This document shows positions 36,190-47,395 of a stretch of 64,000 nucleotides of DNA, in pieces. Below the pieces are notes generated by a model. That model ran no database searches and was not told the origin of the DNA. It was given only the letters and a program-made list of their open reading frames with translations. How positions within the stretch are numbered: position 1 is the first letter of the stretch; each line of letters begins with the position of its first letter. The position numbers and the translations under genes were made by a program. The stretch spans positions 1,798,001 through 1,862,000 of the forward strand of contig NZ_CP069161.1 of NCBI RefSeq assembly GCF_018802605.1, given 5' to 3'. The DNA is from Paludibacterium paludis. Lineage in GTDB: Bacteria; Pseudomonadota; Gammaproteobacteria; Burkholderiales; Chromobacteriaceae.

Positions 36190-37212
36190 GTGAAACCCGT
36201 CAAACCCTTTCGTCTGCCTCTTGCCCTGATCGCCCTGACGCTGTCGGGCCCGGTCTTCGCGGATGCCGCTTTCCTCGCGAGAGCCGACGTTCAGCGCTAC
36301 ATCGACGAAGAGGTGGCCAAGGGCGAGTTCGATCGGCCCGCCCTGGAGGCGGTGTTTGCCAATGTCGAGTTGAAGCCGAATGTAATGGCCATTCTCGACC
36401 GGCCTTCCACGTCCAGACCGTGGTACCAGTTCCGCAAGAGCTTCTGGAACGAGCCGATGTTCCGCGACGGCGTGGCCTTCTGGAAGAACAACGAGGACGC
36501 GCTGGCCAGGGCGTCGGCGCAATACGGCGTGCCTCCCGAAATGCTGGTGGCGATCCTTGGCATCGAAACCCATTACGGCCGCAATACCGGCAGTTTCCGC
36601 GTGGCCGACGTGCTGGCCACGCTGGGCTTCGATTACCCGCGGCGCGCGGCGTTTTTTCGCAAGGAGCTGACCGAACTGCTGCTTCTGGCCCGCGAGGAGC
36701 GGCTCAATCCCCTGCTGCTCAAGGGGTCCTACGCCGGCGCGATGGGCTTGCCGCAGTTCATGCCGTCCAGCTTCCGCAAATGGGCGGTGGATTTCGACGG
36801 CAGCGGCCATCGCGATATCTGGAACAACCCGCATGACGCGATCGGCAGCGTCGCCAACTACTTCGGCCAGCATGGCTGGATCGCCGGCGACGATGTGCTG
36901 CTGCCGGCGAGCGTCGCGCCGGGGCCGGAAGTGGACCGGCTGCTGGGCGACAAATTCAATCTGCGCTACACCATCGACGAATTGCGCGCCATGGGCGTGA
37001 CGCCCGATGTGCCGGTGAACGGGAACGTGAAAGCGGTGCTCGTCGCGCTGGAGACGTCCCCCGGCGTGACCGAGTACTGGCTCGGTCTGAACAACTTTTA
37101 CGTCATTACCCGTTACAACAAGAGTACACTGTACGCCAAGGTGGCGACCGATATCGCCCGGGAGCTGAAATCCCGTTATCTGGCGGATAGGGGCGCCGCC
37201 GCGGCGCAGTGA
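36190..37212 (+). CDS. mltB: lytic murein transglycosylase B-type
   Basis: A 340-residue peptidoglycan-cleaving enzyme that forms 1,6-anhydro muropeptides. It has an N-terminal signal sequence ([16 protein letters not shown]) without a lipobox cysteine, so it is probably soluble or periplasmic rather than a lipoprotein. The catalytic Glu is near residue 126 in [11 protein letters not shown], followed by [24 protein letters not shown], the hallmark of the SLT2/MltB family. Translation starts at GTG 36190. The gene lies 27 bases after hrcA on the same strand. Confidence 0.88.
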   Translation: MKPVKPFRLPLALIALTLSGPVFADAAFLARADVQRYIDEEVAKGEFDRPALEAVFANVELKPNVMAILDRPSTSRPWYQFRKSFWNEPMFRDGVAFWKNNEDALARASAQYGVPPEMLVAILGIETHYGRNTGSFRVADVLATLGFDYPRRAAFFRKELTELLLLAREERLNPLLLKGSYAGAMGLPQFMPSSFRKWAVDFDGSGHRDIWNNPHDAIGSVANYFGQHGWIAGDDVLLPASVAPGPEVDRLLGDKFNLRYTIDELRAMGVTPDVPVNGNVKAVLVALETSPGVTEYWLGLNNFYVITRYNKSTLYAKVATDIARELKSRYLADRGAAAAQ

Positions 37213-37267
37213 CGCGTGCGCCGAAAACAGTCGCCTTGCCGATGATTTGCCTTTAGAATCCGCCCCC

Positions 37268-39103
37268 ATGAGTTATCAAGTCCTCGCCCGAAAATGGCGC
37301 CCGCGCCGCTTCGCCGATCTGGTCGGCCAGGAGCACGTGGTTCGCGCCCTGACCAACGCGCTCAGGGAAGAGCGCCTGCATCACGCCTACCTGCTCACCG
37401 GAACGCGCGGCGTGGGCAAGACCACCATCGCGCGCATCCTCGCCAAAAGTCTCAACTGCGAAACCGGCATCGGCGCCGATCCGTGCGGCGAGTGCGCGGC
37501 TTGCCGCCAGATCGAGGCGGGACGCTTCGTCGACCTGCTGGAAATCGACGCGGCGTCCAATACCGGTATCGACAATATCCGCGAAGTGCTGGAGAACGCC
37601 CAGTACACGCCAACCCTCGGCCGTTACAAGGTCTATATCATCGACGAAGTGCACATGCTCTCCAAGAGCGCCTTCAATGCGATGCTCAAGACCCTCGAGG
37701 AGCCGCCGGCGCACGTCAAGTTCATTCTCGCCACCACCGATCCGCAGAAGGTGCCGGTGACGGTGCTGTCGCGCTGTCTGCAGTTCAGCCTGCGCAACAT
37801 GACGCCCCAGCAGGTGGCCGGGCATCTGGCCCATGTGCTCGATGCGGAAGGGGTCAGCTACGAGCCTGGCGCGCTGGCTTTGCTCGGACGCGCCGCGGCC
37901 GGATCGATGCGCGACGCGATGTCGCTGCTCGATCAGTCGATCGCCTACGGACTGGGTGACGTGCGCGAGGACGGCGTCCGCTCGATGCTGGGCGCCGTGG
38001 ACCGGCGCTATCTTTTCGCGCTGGTCGAGGCGCTGGCCGACGCGGATGGCGCGACACTGATGGCGGAAGCCGAAAAGCTCGCGGAGCGCGGCATCGGCTT
38101 CGACAGCGCGCTTGCCGAGCTCGCGCTGCTGCTGCACCGGATCGCGCTCGCCCAGACGGTGCCGCAGGCGCTGGATCCGGACGAGCCGGATCGCGACGTC
38201 CTCGAGACGCTGGCGGCGCGGATCGCGCCGTCCGACGCGCAACTTTACTACCAGATCGCCATCCACGGGCGGCGCGATTTGGCGCTCGCTCCCGACGAGC
38301 ACGCGGGCTTCACCATGTGCCTGCTGCGCATGCTCGCCTTCCATCCATCGCGGCAGCCGGCCAGCGCGCCGGTCGCGGAACCGCGCGCCGCGGCCCCCGC
38401 GCCGCGCCATGAGCCTCAGGCTCCCGCGCATTCGGGCGCGGCCCAGGCGCGCGCCATTCTGGCCGGCGCGGGCCGTTCGCACGGCGCTTCGCCGTCGCCG
38501 GCCCAGCCGCGCGAGCGGGCCCCCGATCCGGAGCCCGAGCCTGCGCGGCAGGTTTCGCCGCCCGCGTCTTCCCGGGTCCGACCCGCGGCGGCCGCCGAGC
38601 CTGCCGAGTCCGACGAAGAGGATATCGCGCTCGGCGACGCGGCGATGGCGGCGGCCCGGCCGGATCCGGTGCCGGACGACCAACCGGCCGCGGCCGAGGA
38701 GCCTCCCGCCGCGTTCGACGGCGACTGGGCGGCGCTCGTGGCGCTGCTCGGACCCCGCATGGGCACCGCGCGGATGCTGGCGCACAATGCCGTGCTCAAG
38801 CACTGGTCGGACGGGCGCTTCGAACTGGCGGTGCCGACCGGCTTTCGCCATATGGTCGGGCGCGATTATCAGGAAAAACTCCGGGCTGTCCTGTCCGGTC
38901 ATTTCGGGCGCTCCGTCGATGTGACGGTGACGGTCGAGGAGCTGGGGCAGGAAACCCCCGCCATGCAGGAAGCCCGCTACCGCCAGGAGCAGTTGCGCGC
39001 CGCGCGCGACAACCTGGAAAACGATCCCGTCGTGCAGCAGTTGCGCCGAGATTTCGACGCCGTGCTGCTCGTGGAGACCATTCAACCTGTTCAGGAGTTG
39101 TAA
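37268..39103 (+). CDS. dnaX: DNA polymerase III subunits tau/gamma
   Basis: DnaX is the motor of the clamp loader and links leading and lagging strand polymerases. The 611-residue protein begins [15 protein letters not shown] and has Walker A GTRGVGKT (45-52), the zinc-binding Cys set (64, 73, 76, 79), DEVHMLS and the sensor region. A Pro/Ala/Arg-rich linker (about 370-490) joins a C-terminal tau domain. I saw no A-rich slippery site like that of E. coli, so a gamma form by frameshifting is not supported. It is first in dnaX-ybaB-recR. The ATG 37268 fits the family start. Confidence 0.94.
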   Translation: MSYQVLARKWRPRRFADLVGQEHVVRALTNALREERLHHAYLLTGTRGVGKTTIARILAKSLNCETGIGADPCGECAACRQIEAGRFVDLLEIDAASNTGIDNIREVLENAQYTPTLGRYKVYIIDEVHMLSKSAFNAMLKTLEEPPAHVKFILATTDPQKVPVTVLSRCLQFSLRNMTPQQVAGHLAHVLDAEGVSYEPGALALLGRAAAGSMRDAMSLLDQSIAYGLGDVREDGVRSMLGAVDRRYLFALVEALADADGATLMAEAEKLAERGIGFDSALAELALLLHRIALAQTVPQALDPDEPDRDVLETLAARIAPSDAQLYYQIAIHGRRDLALAPDEHAGFTMCLLRMLAFHPSRQPASAPVAEPRAAAPAPRHEPQAPAHSGAAQARAILAGAGRSHGASPSPAQPRERAPDPEPEPARQVSPPASSRVRPAAAAEPAESDEEDIALGDAAMAAARPDPVPDDQPAAAEEPPAAFDGDWAALVALLGPRMGTARMLAHNAVLKHWSDGRFELAVPTGFRHMVGRDYQEKLRAVLSGHFGRSVDVTVTVEELGQETPAMQEARYRQEQLRAARDNLENDPVVQQLRRDFDAVLLVETIQPVQEL

Positions 39104-39106
39104 GCC

Positions 39107-39445
39107 ATGTTTGGTAAAGGTGGAATCGCTGGTCTGATGAAGCAGGCCCAGCAGATGCAGGAAAACATGAAGAAGGCCCAGGAAGAGCTGGCCAACGTCG
39201 AGGTGGAAGGGCATGCCGGCGCCGGCATGGTCAAGGTCACGCTGACCTGCGGCCACGTGGTCAAGCGCATCAGCCTTGACGACAGCCTGCTTGAGGATGC
39301 CAAGGACGACAAGGAAATGCTCGAGGACCTGATCGCCGCGGCATTCAACGACGCGATGCGCAAGGCCGAGGCGACGACCCAGGAGCGCATGGCCGGCTTC
39401 ACCGCGGGCCTGAATCTGCCCGCTGGCATGAAGCTGCCGTTCTGA
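39107..39445 (+). CDS. YbaB/EbfC nucleoid-associated protein
   Basis: A 112-residue DNA-binding protein of the YbaB family, which forms a tweezer-like dimer. The N-terminal helix ([26 protein letters not shown]) and the LPAGMKLPF ending are typical. Position between dnaX and recR is conserved in most bacteria, with 3 bases from dnaX and a 1-base overlap with recR. Confidence 0.93.
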   Translation: MFGKGGIAGLMKQAQQMQENMKKAQEELANVEVEGHAGAGMVKVTLTCGHVVKRISLDDSLLEDAKDDKEMLEDLIAAAFNDAMRKAEATTQERMAGFTAGLNLPAGMKLPF

Positions 39446-40044
39446 TGAAGAACCCGCCGTCCCTCGATCAGCTCATCGCCGCGTTGAAAGTCCTGCCCGG
39501 GGTCGGACCGAAGTCCGCCCAGCGCATGGCGTTCCATCTGCTGCAGAGGGACAAGGGCGGCGCACAGCGTCTGGCGCGCGCCCTGGATGCGGCGCTCGGG
39601 CAGGTCATCCATTGCGAGCGTTGCAATACCTTCAGTGAAACCCCGCTGTGCAACGTGTGCGCGGATCCCGGCCGGCGCCAGGATCTGCTGTGCGTCGTGG
39701 AAATGCCGGCGGACCTGCTGATGCTCGAGCAGGCCAAATGCTACGATGGGCTGTATTTTGTGCTGATGGGCCGCGTTTCACCGATGGAGGGCATCGGCCC
39801 GCGCGATGTCAATCTCGACAAGCTGATGGTGCGCGCGCTCGACGGCGTCGTCGCCGAGGTGGTGATCGCGACCAATTTCACCGCGGAAGGCGAAGTCACC
39901 GCGCACATGGTCGGCGAACTGCTCAAAGAACGCGGGCTGACGGTGACGCGCATCGCGCGCGGCATGCCGGTTGGTGGCGAACTGGAGTTCATCGACCCGG
40001 GCACCCTGGCCCAGGCGGTGTTCGAGCGACGCCGGCTCGCCTAG
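39445..40044 (+). CDS. recR: recombination mediator RecR
   Basis: RecR works with RecO and RecF to load RecA at gaps. The 199-residue protein has a helix-hairpin-helix ([20 protein letters not shown]), a four-Cys zinc site (57, 60, 69, 72 in CERC and CNVC) and a Toprim domain ([16 protein letters not shown]). The start shares one base with the ybaB stop. Last gene of the dnaX operon. Confidence 0.95.
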   Translation: MKNPPSLDQLIAALKVLPGVGPKSAQRMAFHLLQRDKGGAQRLARALDAALGQVIHCERCNTFSETPLCNVCADPGRRQDLLCVVEMPADLLMLEQAKCYDGLYFVLMGRVSPMEGIGPRDVNLDKLMVRALDGVVAEVVIATNFTAEGEVTAHMVGELLKERGLTVTRIARGMPVGGELEFIDPGTLAQAVFERRRLA

Positions 40045-40045
40045 C

Positions 40046-40082
40046 GAAACGGAGCGCCCGCTCCGTTTCTTCCTTTTCTTTT
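40046..40082 (+). terminator. rho-independent terminator after recR
   Basis: A 9-bp stem (40046-40054 with 40061-40069) with a CG-rich loop is followed by a pyrimidine-rich tail with several T-runs (40066-40082). It ends the dnaX-ybaB-recR transcript. Confidence 0.8.
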
Positions 40083-40239
40083 ATTCCCGAGCCACTGTCC
40101 GGTGGCGCGATTCCCGTTCATGGCTGTACGTCCTGTCACTGATCGTTACATGTTGACCCGAATGACATGAAACAAAATCATGTCACAAGTGGTCAGATTA
40201 CATATCGAGAACTCGCGAAGCGCGAGCAGGGAGAAAACC

Positions 40240-40917
40240 ATGAAACAGATCGTGATGATTGCCGGGGTCCTTGGCGCCGGCGTGGCGCTGGGTGGCCTGG
40301 GTGTGGCCGGCTACCAGCATTTCTCGCATGACGCCGCCGCGCCCGGGACGATGGCGGCATCGGTCCCGGCCGCCGTCGCCTCGGCACCGGCGGCCATCGC
40401 GGCCGCTTCCGCTCCGGTCGCCTCGGCCCCCGCCGCGCAAGTGGCGGCGGTCACGCCACCGGAAAAAGCGGCGCCCAGGCACGCCGCCTACGCCAGAGTG
40501 CTGGGCGTGAAACCGGTTGTGAAACTGGAAACAGCGCCCAGGGAAGTCTGCGCGCCCGAGCAGGTGGTGCGGCGAGCGCCGCCGCAGGATGAGCATCGGG
40601 TGACCGGAACGGTGGTCGGCGGGCTCTTGGGCGGGGTGCTCGGCAACCAGGTGGGCGGCGGCAATGGCAAGAAAATCGCCACGGTGGTCGGCGCGATCGC
40701 CGGCGGTTACGCCGGCAACCAGGCCCAGGAGCGGATGCAGGAGCGCGATACGGTGACCGTCACGGAAAACCGCTGCCATACCGAGGACGCGGTCACGAAA
40801 AAAGTGGTGGGGTACGATGTGCGCTATTCGCTTGACGGGCGTGTCGGCACGGTGCGCATGGATCACAAGCCGGGAAAGCGCATCCCGGCCCGCAACGGAG
40901 AGTTGCTGTTGCCATGA
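40240..40917 (+). CDS. glycine-zipper 2TM-domain envelope protein
   Basis: A 225-residue protein with an N-terminal membrane anchor or signal (IVMIAGVLGAGVALGGLGVAGY), an Ala/Pro-rich stretch (about 32-85), and a glycine zipper (GTVVGGLLGGVLGNQVGGGNGKK, GAIAGGYAGNQAQERMQ). The C-terminus resembles small outer-membrane or periplasmic proteins of the Rick-17kDa/SlyB type (YDVRYSLDGRVGTVRMDHKPGKRIP). No lipobox is visible. GGGAG is 7 bases before ATG 40240. Probably a stand-alone gene; function unknown, likely in envelope integrity. Confidence 0.75.
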   Translation: MKQIVMIAGVLGAGVALGGLGVAGYQHFSHDAAAPGTMAASVPAAVASAPAAIAAASAPVASAPAAQVAAVTPPEKAAPRHAAYARVLGVKPVVKLETAPREVCAPEQVVRRAPPQDEHRVTGTVVGGLLGGVLGNQVGGGNGKKIATVVGAIAGGYAGNQAQERMQERDTVTVTENRCHTEDAVTKKVVGYDVRYSLDGRVGTVRMDHKPGKRIPARNGELLLP

Positions 40918-40938
40918 GCGCGGAAACTCCGGCGCGGC

Positions 40939-41439
40939 TCAGCGCTCCATGAGCCGGGCAAGGACGATTTCATCCAGCCAGCGGGAGCCGGCGCGCCGCG
41001 ACTCGCGCAGCATGCCTTCCCGCTCGAATCCGCCGTGAGCGAGAAAATCGAGCGCTACGGTATTGTTGACGGCAACCCGGGCCTCCAGGCGTCCGAGCGC
41101 GAGGTCGTCGGCGAGGATCAGCAGGCCCGCCATCAGCCGTGAGCCGGCACCGGTACGCCGTTCGTCCCTCGCGACGGCCAGATGGATTTCGGCGCAGTGA
41201 TTGCGTCGCTCGCGCGGATGCAGCGAAAGGAAGGCCCAGCCGATGACCCGCTCTGCGCGCAGCGCAACCAGATCGAAACGGCGGGAGTTCGCGCCGGCGA
41301 GCCAGGTTTCCCAATGGCGGCGCGAATTGAGCGCGAGGCCGGGGTGGGCGTCGAGCACATCCCGGTCGTCGTGCAGGCGGCAGACGCCCGGCACATGCTC
41401 TTCGTCCATGGCCCGGATGGCAAGCTGGTTCAGTCGCAT
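40939..41439 (-). CDS. GNAT-family N-acetyltransferase
   Basis: A 166-residue acetyltransferase with the acetyl-CoA-binding region HLAVARDERRTGAGSRLMAGLL and the C-terminal strand-helix VNNTVALDFLAHGGFEREG. It overlaps the upstream GNAT gene by 10 bases, so the two are cotranscribed. The pair share the fold but not close sequence. Substrate unknown. Confidence 0.8.
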   Translation of the reverse strand: MRLNQLAIRAMDEEHVPGVCRLHDDRDVLDAHPGLALNSRRHWETWLAGANSRRFDLVALRAERVIGWAFLSLHPRERRNHCAEIHLAVARDERRTGAGSRLMAGLLILADDLALGRLEARVAVNNTVALDFLAHGGFEREGMLRESRRAGSRWLDEIVLARLMER

Positions 41440-41966
41440 GCCAGGCCCTTGCGCAGTCTGGCCATCTGGTAGCTGTCCGCCAGCACCCCGTCGCGCCAGG
41501 CGTGACGCCGCAGACGACTTTCGATGTCGAAGCCGAAACGCCGGTAAAGCGCCAGCGCGGCGTCATTGTCCGTGAAGACATTCAATTCGACGCGGCGCGC
41601 GCCGAACCAGTTGTCGGCCAGATCCAGGGCGGCCTCCATCAGGGCCGTGCCGATGCCCTGACGGTGATGGTCCGGGTGTACCGCGAGTCCGAGGTGCCAG
41701 ACGTGCCGGCGACGGATCGCGGTATCGCGGTGAAGGTGAACCCAGCCGATGATGTCCGCGCGATGCACGCCGACCAGCGAGCAGGCGTCGGTCGGCGTGC
41801 CTTCCAGGCGCGCCAGCCAGTGGCTGGCGGCCTGGTACGGAGGCTGCAGCAGGTTGCGGTAGACCGCGTGATGGTTGGTCAGCGCGTTCAGTGGCCCGGC
41901 GTCGGTGGTTTCGCAGTGACGTATGCGTATCTCGTAACCCGAAGTTGTAAGGACGACGCGTTTCAT
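41430..41966 (-). CDS. GNAT-family N-acetyltransferase
   Basis: A 178-residue acetyltransferase. The acetyl-CoA signature is clear (HLGLAVHPDHHRQGIGTALMEAAL), followed by VELNVFTDNDAALALYRRFGFDIE. It resembles the PhnO/YhhY type that modifies amino acids or small metabolites. First gene of a two-gene unit with the GNAT at 40939. Substrate unknown. Confidence 0.85.
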   Translation of the reverse strand: MKRVVLTTSGYEIRIRHCETTDAGPLNALTNHHAVYRNLLQPPYQAASHWLARLEGTPTDACSLVGVHRADIIGWVHLHRDTAIRRRHVWHLGLAVHPDHHRQGIGTALMEAALDLADNWFGARRVELNVFTDNDAALALYRRFGFDIESRLRRHAWRDGVLADSYQMARLRKGLACD

Positions 41967-41976
41967 GGCCTAGGCT

Positions 41977-41994
41977 AACCCTGTTGTCAGGGTT
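41977..41994. other. 7-bp hairpin between GNAT and MocR genes
   Basis: AACCCTG (41977-41983) and CAGGGTT (41988-41994) form a perfect stem around TTGT. There is no T-run. It could be a weak terminator of the mocR transcript or an operator in front of the GNAT genes. Confidence 0.35.
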
Positions 41995-42051
41995 CCATGG
42001 TTTCAGAACGCCATGACGATGTCAACACTCCGGGGCATCGCCCCGGCGCGC

Positions 42052-43485
42052 TCAGTCGGCCTTTTCGCGCTGGCGGAAGCGTTCGCCCTGGCGCAACCCG
42101 CTGGCCATCAGTTCGCCAAGCAGCGCCATGCCGGTGCGGTGCCGCAGCCGGTCGTAGAAGCTGGCGTTCAGGCGCAAGCCGTTGGCGGGGGCGGGGTTCG
42201 TCGCATGGAATAGCCGCGAGGGCGCGAAATGGATGCCCTGCTGCATCGCGGCGGGCAAGAGGGCGCTGCTGTCGATGGAATCGGGTAGCTCAACCCACAG
42301 GAAATAACCGCCTTCCGGCTCGATGACGCGTGTTCCCGCCGGAAAACATTCCCTGACCCGTTCCCGCATCGCCACGCAGCGCGCGCGCAACTCCAGACGC
42401 AAGCTCGCCAGTGCCTCGTCCTGGCGTCCGCTGGAGAGCAGCCTGGCGAGCGCCATCTGGCTTGGCACCGGGGTGCCCAGCGAACTGCACAGCTTGAGCG
42501 AGGCCAGCGTTTCGCTGAAGCGACCGCCCGCGATCCAGCCGACCCGGTGGCCGGGCGCCAGCGATTTGCTGAACGAGGCGCAGTGCATCACCCAGCCCGA
42601 CGTATCGAAACGCTTGAGCGGGTTGGGCGCGGCGGGCGCGAAGTGCAGTTCCCGGTAGGTGTCGTCCTCGATCAGCGCCACCTGATAGCGCTCCGCCAGC
42701 CCGACCAGCGCCTGTTTGGTGTCGTTGCCGAGGCAGCGCCCCGTCGGATGGTGGAAATTGGCCATCACGAGAAAGGCCGCAGGCCGTTCGTTGGCGAACA
42801 AGGCCTCGACCGACGCGAGCAGCCGGTTCTCGTCGTCCTGCCACGGCACCGAATGAATGGTGGTGTCCAGCAGGGCCAACTGATCCAGCACCGCGGGAAA
42901 GGCCGGAGACAGCACCGCCATGCTGCCGCGCCCCGTGTCGCGCAAGGCGGCGCGGATGGCCAGCGACAGCGCCTCCATGCCGCCACAGGTGATCAGCAGC
43001 TCATCGCCATCGAGCAGGGTGCCCTGCGACAGGTAGTGCAGGGCCAATACCCGGCGCAGTTCCTCGAGTCCCTGGATGGGCAGGCTCATCAGCGTGTCCG
43101 GATACTCCTGGAGGATGCCGGCCAGCGCCCGGTTCATCAGCGACGGGTCCAGCAGGGCGGGGTTGACGAAAGGGCAACCCCATGGCATGGGGAGCGCCAT
43201 CGTCAGATGCTCGATGCGCACGCCCTGCGCCCGCTCGGCCGCGCTCAAGCGCTGGGCCAGGTGATCCTTGTTGCGGCGCTGGGGCAGTACCCGGAATCCG
43301 GAGCGCGGACAGGACTCGATGAGACCCATGCGCTCCAGTTCCCCGTAGGCCCGCTGCGCCGTGGTCATGCTGACCCGATGATCCTGGCAGACCTTGCGCA
43401 GCGACGGCATGCGGTCGCCCGGGAGCAGGTGACCCTGCTCGATCGCATGGGCGAACAGGGCCTTCAGTTGCAGTGACTTATTCAA
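42052..43485 (-). CDS. MocR/GntR-type regulator with aminotransferase domain
   Basis: A 477-residue fusion of an N-terminal GntR winged helix (LLPGDRMPSLRKVCQDHRVSMTTAQRAYGELERMGLI) and a fold-type I aminotransferase domain that binds pyridoxal phosphate (EDDTYRELHF, Lys in CASFSKSLAPGHRVGW). Such proteins regulate vitamin B6, amino acid or stress genes. It starts with TTG at 43485, directly after the ccoG stop (TGATTG) with GGAG 9 bases upstream; no ATG exists in frame before the DNA-binding domain. The adjacency implies cotranscription with ccoG, an unexpected partner. Confidence 0.88.
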   Translation of the reverse strand: MNKSLQLKALFAHAIEQGHLLPGDRMPSLRKVCQDHRVSMTTAQRAYGELERMGLIESCPRSGFRVLPQRRNKDHLAQRLSAAERAQGVRIEHLTMALPMPWGCPFVNPALLDPSLMNRALAGILQEYPDTLMSLPIQGLEELRRVLALHYLSQGTLLDGDELLITCGGMEALSLAIRAALRDTGRGSMAVLSPAFPAVLDQLALLDTTIHSVPWQDDENRLLASVEALFANERPAAFLVMANFHHPTGRCLGNDTKQALVGLAERYQVALIEDDTYRELHFAPAAPNPLKRFDTSGWVMHCASFSKSLAPGHRVGWIAGGRFSETLASLKLCSSLGTPVPSQMALARLLSSGRQDEALASLRLELRARCVAMRERVRECFPAGTRVIEPEGGYFLWVELPDSIDSSALLPAAMQQGIHFAPSRLFHATNPAPANGLRLNASFYDRLRHRTGMALLGELMASGLRQGERFRQREKAD

Positions 43486-44853
43486 TCAATCTCCAAAGAA
43501 TCGGGTTTTTTCACGGAGAACCGGAGCGGCATCGCCTGCCGCCCTGACCAGAACCCAGACCGTGTGGCTGCCCTTGGGGACCTCGTCGGGCGACGCCTGC
43601 AGCCGCACGGCGATGGTTTCCGTGGCCGTCGGTCCGAGCTTGACGGTGGTCTGGTCGCCGACCAGTTTCAGGCCGGGCAGACCCTCGGCGCTGAGCGAGT
43701 ACACGCGCGGCGTTTCGCTGGTATTGGTCAAGCGCAGAATATAGCTGTTTTCCAAGAGTCCGTCGTCGGTCTGGCGGGTCAGATAGCTGCGATCGCGCAT
43801 GACATCCATCTTGATGTTGGTGTGCATGGCCCAGCCGGCGATGGAACCGGCAAAGATCGTCAGCAGGATACCGCTGTAGACCAGCACGCGCGGGCGCATC
43901 ATGCGGCGTTTGATTTCGCTTTCCGGGTAGTGGCCCTGCAGGGCGGATTCCGTGGTGTAGCGGATCAGGCCGCGCGGCGCGGAAATCTTGTCCATGACCT
44001 GATCGCAAGCGTCGATACAGGCGGCGCAGCCGATGCATTCGTACTGCAGGCCCTGGCGGATGTCGATGCCGGTCGGGCAGACCTGTACGCAGATGCCGCA
44101 GTCGATGCAGTCGCCGCGCGCCGTCGCTCCGTCATCCTTGCGCCGCGCGCCGCGCGGTTCGCCACGCCGGCTGTCGTAGCTGACGATCAGCGTGTCGTTG
44201 TCGAACATCACACCCTGGAAGCGGGCGTACGGGCACATATGCGTGCAGACTTTCTCGCGCAGCATGCCGGCCAGTATCCAGGTGAAGGCGGCGTAAAACA
44301 GGATCCAGAATCCCTCCCACGGACCGAAATCGAAGGTCGGCAGGGCGTGAAGCAGCTCGCGGATCGGTGTGAAGTAGCCGGTCAGGGTGAAGCCCGTCCA
44401 CAGCGAGAAGGCGATCATGAGCGTGTGCTTGAGCGTGCGCCGCGCGGTGCGCTCGAACGTGGCGGGGCCGGCGTCGCGCTTCATGCGCGCCTTGCGGTCG
44501 CCTTCCACCAGTCGTTCGATCCACAGCATGATCTGTGTGTATACCGTTTGCGGACAGGCGTACCCGCACCACAGGCGGCCGGCCAGCGTGGTCCACAGGA
44601 ACAGGCCGAAGGCGCACACCATCAGCAGCGCCGACAGGTACACCAGATCCTGCGGCCAGAAGGTGGCGCCGAACACGAAGAAGCGATGATTGGCCAGGTC
44701 GAGCCAGACCGCCTGCCGATGGTTCCACATCAGCCATGGCAGTCCGAAAAACACCAGTTGGGTGAGCGCAACCAGGAGCACCCGCACGGTGTTGAAACGG
44801 CCGCTGGTCAGGCGCGGATAGATTTTGATTGGGATCGGGGTAGCTGTTGTCAT
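43486..44853 (-). CDS. ccoG: cytochrome c oxidase accessory protein CcoG (FixG/RdxA)
   Basis: CcoG is a membrane-bound iron-sulfur protein that reduces copper during assembly of cbb3-type oxidases. The 455-residue protein has several N-terminal membrane helices, the NapH-like segment CGYACPQTVYTQI, two [4Fe-4S] motifs near 247-290 (CIDCGICVQVCPTGID and CIGCAACIDACDQVMDK) and a C-terminal periplasmic Ig-like domain. The cbb3 operon itself is not in the window. It heads the ccoG-mocR unit and has a 12-bp inverted repeat in its upstream region. Confidence 0.94.
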   Translation of the reverse strand: MTTATPIPIKIYPRLTSGRFNTVRVLLVALTQLVFFGLPWLMWNHRQAVWLDLANHRFFVFGATFWPQDLVYLSALLMVCAFGLFLWTTLAGRLWCGYACPQTVYTQIMLWIERLVEGDRKARMKRDAGPATFERTARRTLKHTLMIAFSLWTGFTLTGYFTPIRELLHALPTFDFGPWEGFWILFYAAFTWILAGMLREKVCTHMCPYARFQGVMFDNDTLIVSYDSRRGEPRGARRKDDGATARGDCIDCGICVQVCPTGIDIRQGLQYECIGCAACIDACDQVMDKISAPRGLIRYTTESALQGHYPESEIKRRMMRPRVLVYSGILLTIFAGSIAGWAMHTNIKMDVMRDRSYLTRQTDDGLLENSYILRLTNTSETPRVYSLSAEGLPGLKLVGDQTTVKLGPTATETIAVRLQASPDEVPKGSHTVWVLVRAAGDAAPVLREKTRFFGD

Positions 44854-44893
44854 CGCGTAAGGTCACTGTCATATGTAACAGACAGATTTGACC

Positions 44894-44949
44894 CGTTCTG
44901 TACCGGTGCGGCAATGCACAGATAGTGTCGCCGAAAACGGTACAGAACG
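44894..44949. repeat. 12-bp inverted repeat upstream of ccoG-mocR
   Basis: CGTTCTGTACCG (44894-44905) and CGGTACAGAACG (44938-44949) are perfect inverted copies with 32 bases between them, in the 122-base gap between marC and ccoG. The 44-base centre-to-centre distance is about four helical turns, as expected for two operator half-sites bound by one protein. It is not followed by T-runs. Confidence 0.75.
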
Positions 44950-44975
44950 CGAAGACGTGATGACAGTTGGTCGGA

Positions 44976-45605
44976 TCAGCGGACCAGTTGGGGAAAGAGC
45001 CGGTAGATGCCGTCGACGATGATTTCCACCGACACCGCCGCCAGCAGCATGCCCATCACCCGGTTGACGATGTTGATGCCGGTCTGTCCGAGCATCCGGC
45101 TGATCGGCGAGGCCATGACCAGCGCGCAGTAGCTGGTGATGGCGATCAGCAGGCCGCTGACGACAAGATAGGCGAGCTGTACCCAGGAGGTGGCCGTGGA
45201 GGAGTAGATGATCACCGTGGAAATGGTGCCTGGGCCGGTCATCAGCGGGATGGCCATCGGGACGACGGCGATATTGGTTTTGGCTTCGGCTTCGGCGCGC
45301 TCGACCTTGGTGGTCTTGGTCGGCTCGGGCTTGGCGTTCATCAGGGCGATGGCGATGAGCATCACCAGCAGACCGCCGCCGACCTGAAAGGAGCCGATGC
45401 TGATGCCGAGAAACTGCAGCAGGCTGTCGCCGACCAGCGCGAACAGCACCAGGATCACGGCGATGGCGATGGCGGTGGCCCGGGCGGTTTTTTTGCGTTC
45501 CTGCTGGCTGTGCGTGGGTGTCAGACTGATGAAAATCGGGATGGCGCCCAGCGGGTTGACCAGCACCAGCAGTGCAATGAAGATTTTGGCGATTTCCATT
45601 TCCAT
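44976..45605 (-). CDS. MarC-family integral membrane protein
   Basis: A 209-residue membrane protein with about six hydrophobic helices and the family motifs ALLVLVNPLGAIPIF near the N-terminus and PLMTGPGTISTVI in the middle. MarC proteins were once linked to multiple antibiotic resistance, but their transport function is unclear. It lies upstream of ccoG on the same strand with 122 bases between. MEMEIAK could start at either Met (45605 or 45599). Confidence 0.88.
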   Translation of the reverse strand: MEMEIAKIFIALLVLVNPLGAIPIFISLTPTHSQQERKKTARATAIAIAVILVLFALVGDSLLQFLGISIGSFQVGGGLLVMLIAIALMNAKPEPTKTTKVERAEAEAKTNIAVVPMAIPLMTGPGTISTVIIYSSTATSWVQLAYLVVSGLLIAITSYCALVMASPISRMLGQTGINIVNRVMGMLLAAVSVEIIVDGIYRLFPQLVR

Positions 45606-45650
45606 GATGGGAGAGTGACCTTCTCGTATGTGTGTTGTCTTCGCCGCGGC

Positions 45651-45687
45651 AACGAAAAAGACATGGATCCGGGCCGGTCCATGTCTT
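45651..45687 (-). terminator. rho-independent terminator after dapE
   Basis: On the minus strand, a 10-bp perfect stem (45687-45678 with 45667-45658) with a GC loop is followed by TTTTTCGTT (45659-45651). It lies 75 bases beyond the dapE stop and before marC. Confidence 0.8.
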
Positions 45688-45761
45688 GTCCAGTTTTTGG
45701 CTGAGCGCAGTCTAGCCCAGCGGCAACCATATATCTTTGCGCTATGACAATACGTGTCATG

Positions 45762-47257
<1,496 letters not shown>

Positions 47258-47395
47258 GGTTTCGTTGGGTGGGCTGGTGACAAAGGTCGGTGCGACATTT
47301 TGCGGGTGTTTGGCCGGCGGGTAAAGCCATGCCGCCGCAGGCGGCGGCGCAAGACGCCCGGCGGGCGGGCGCCTGCCGGGCGGGGGAGGGAGGGA
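47258..47395. other. GC-rich gap with hairpins between yffB-dapE and fadD
   Basis: This 138-base gap contains two strong GC inverted repeats: around 47329-47346 (GCCGCCGC/GCGGCGGC) and around 47359-47386. Neither is followed by a T-run on the minus strand. They may weakly end the fadD transcript. Confidence 0.4.

Noticed and set aside
34915..37269. A minus-strand open frame continuing 785 codons upstream of recA
   Set aside because: It is antisense to hrcA, the lytic transglycosylase and the start of dnaX, has low-complexity His/Arg/Gln-rich sequence, and the RecA family start with ribosome site is at 34914.
37760..39103. Programmed frameshift in dnaX giving a gamma form
   Set aside because: No A-rich slippery heptamer or following hairpin was found in the linker region.
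39445..40142. Plus-strand Arg-rich frame 39648-40142 overlapping recR
   Set aside because: Out-of-frame shadow of recR; recR is complete and conserved.
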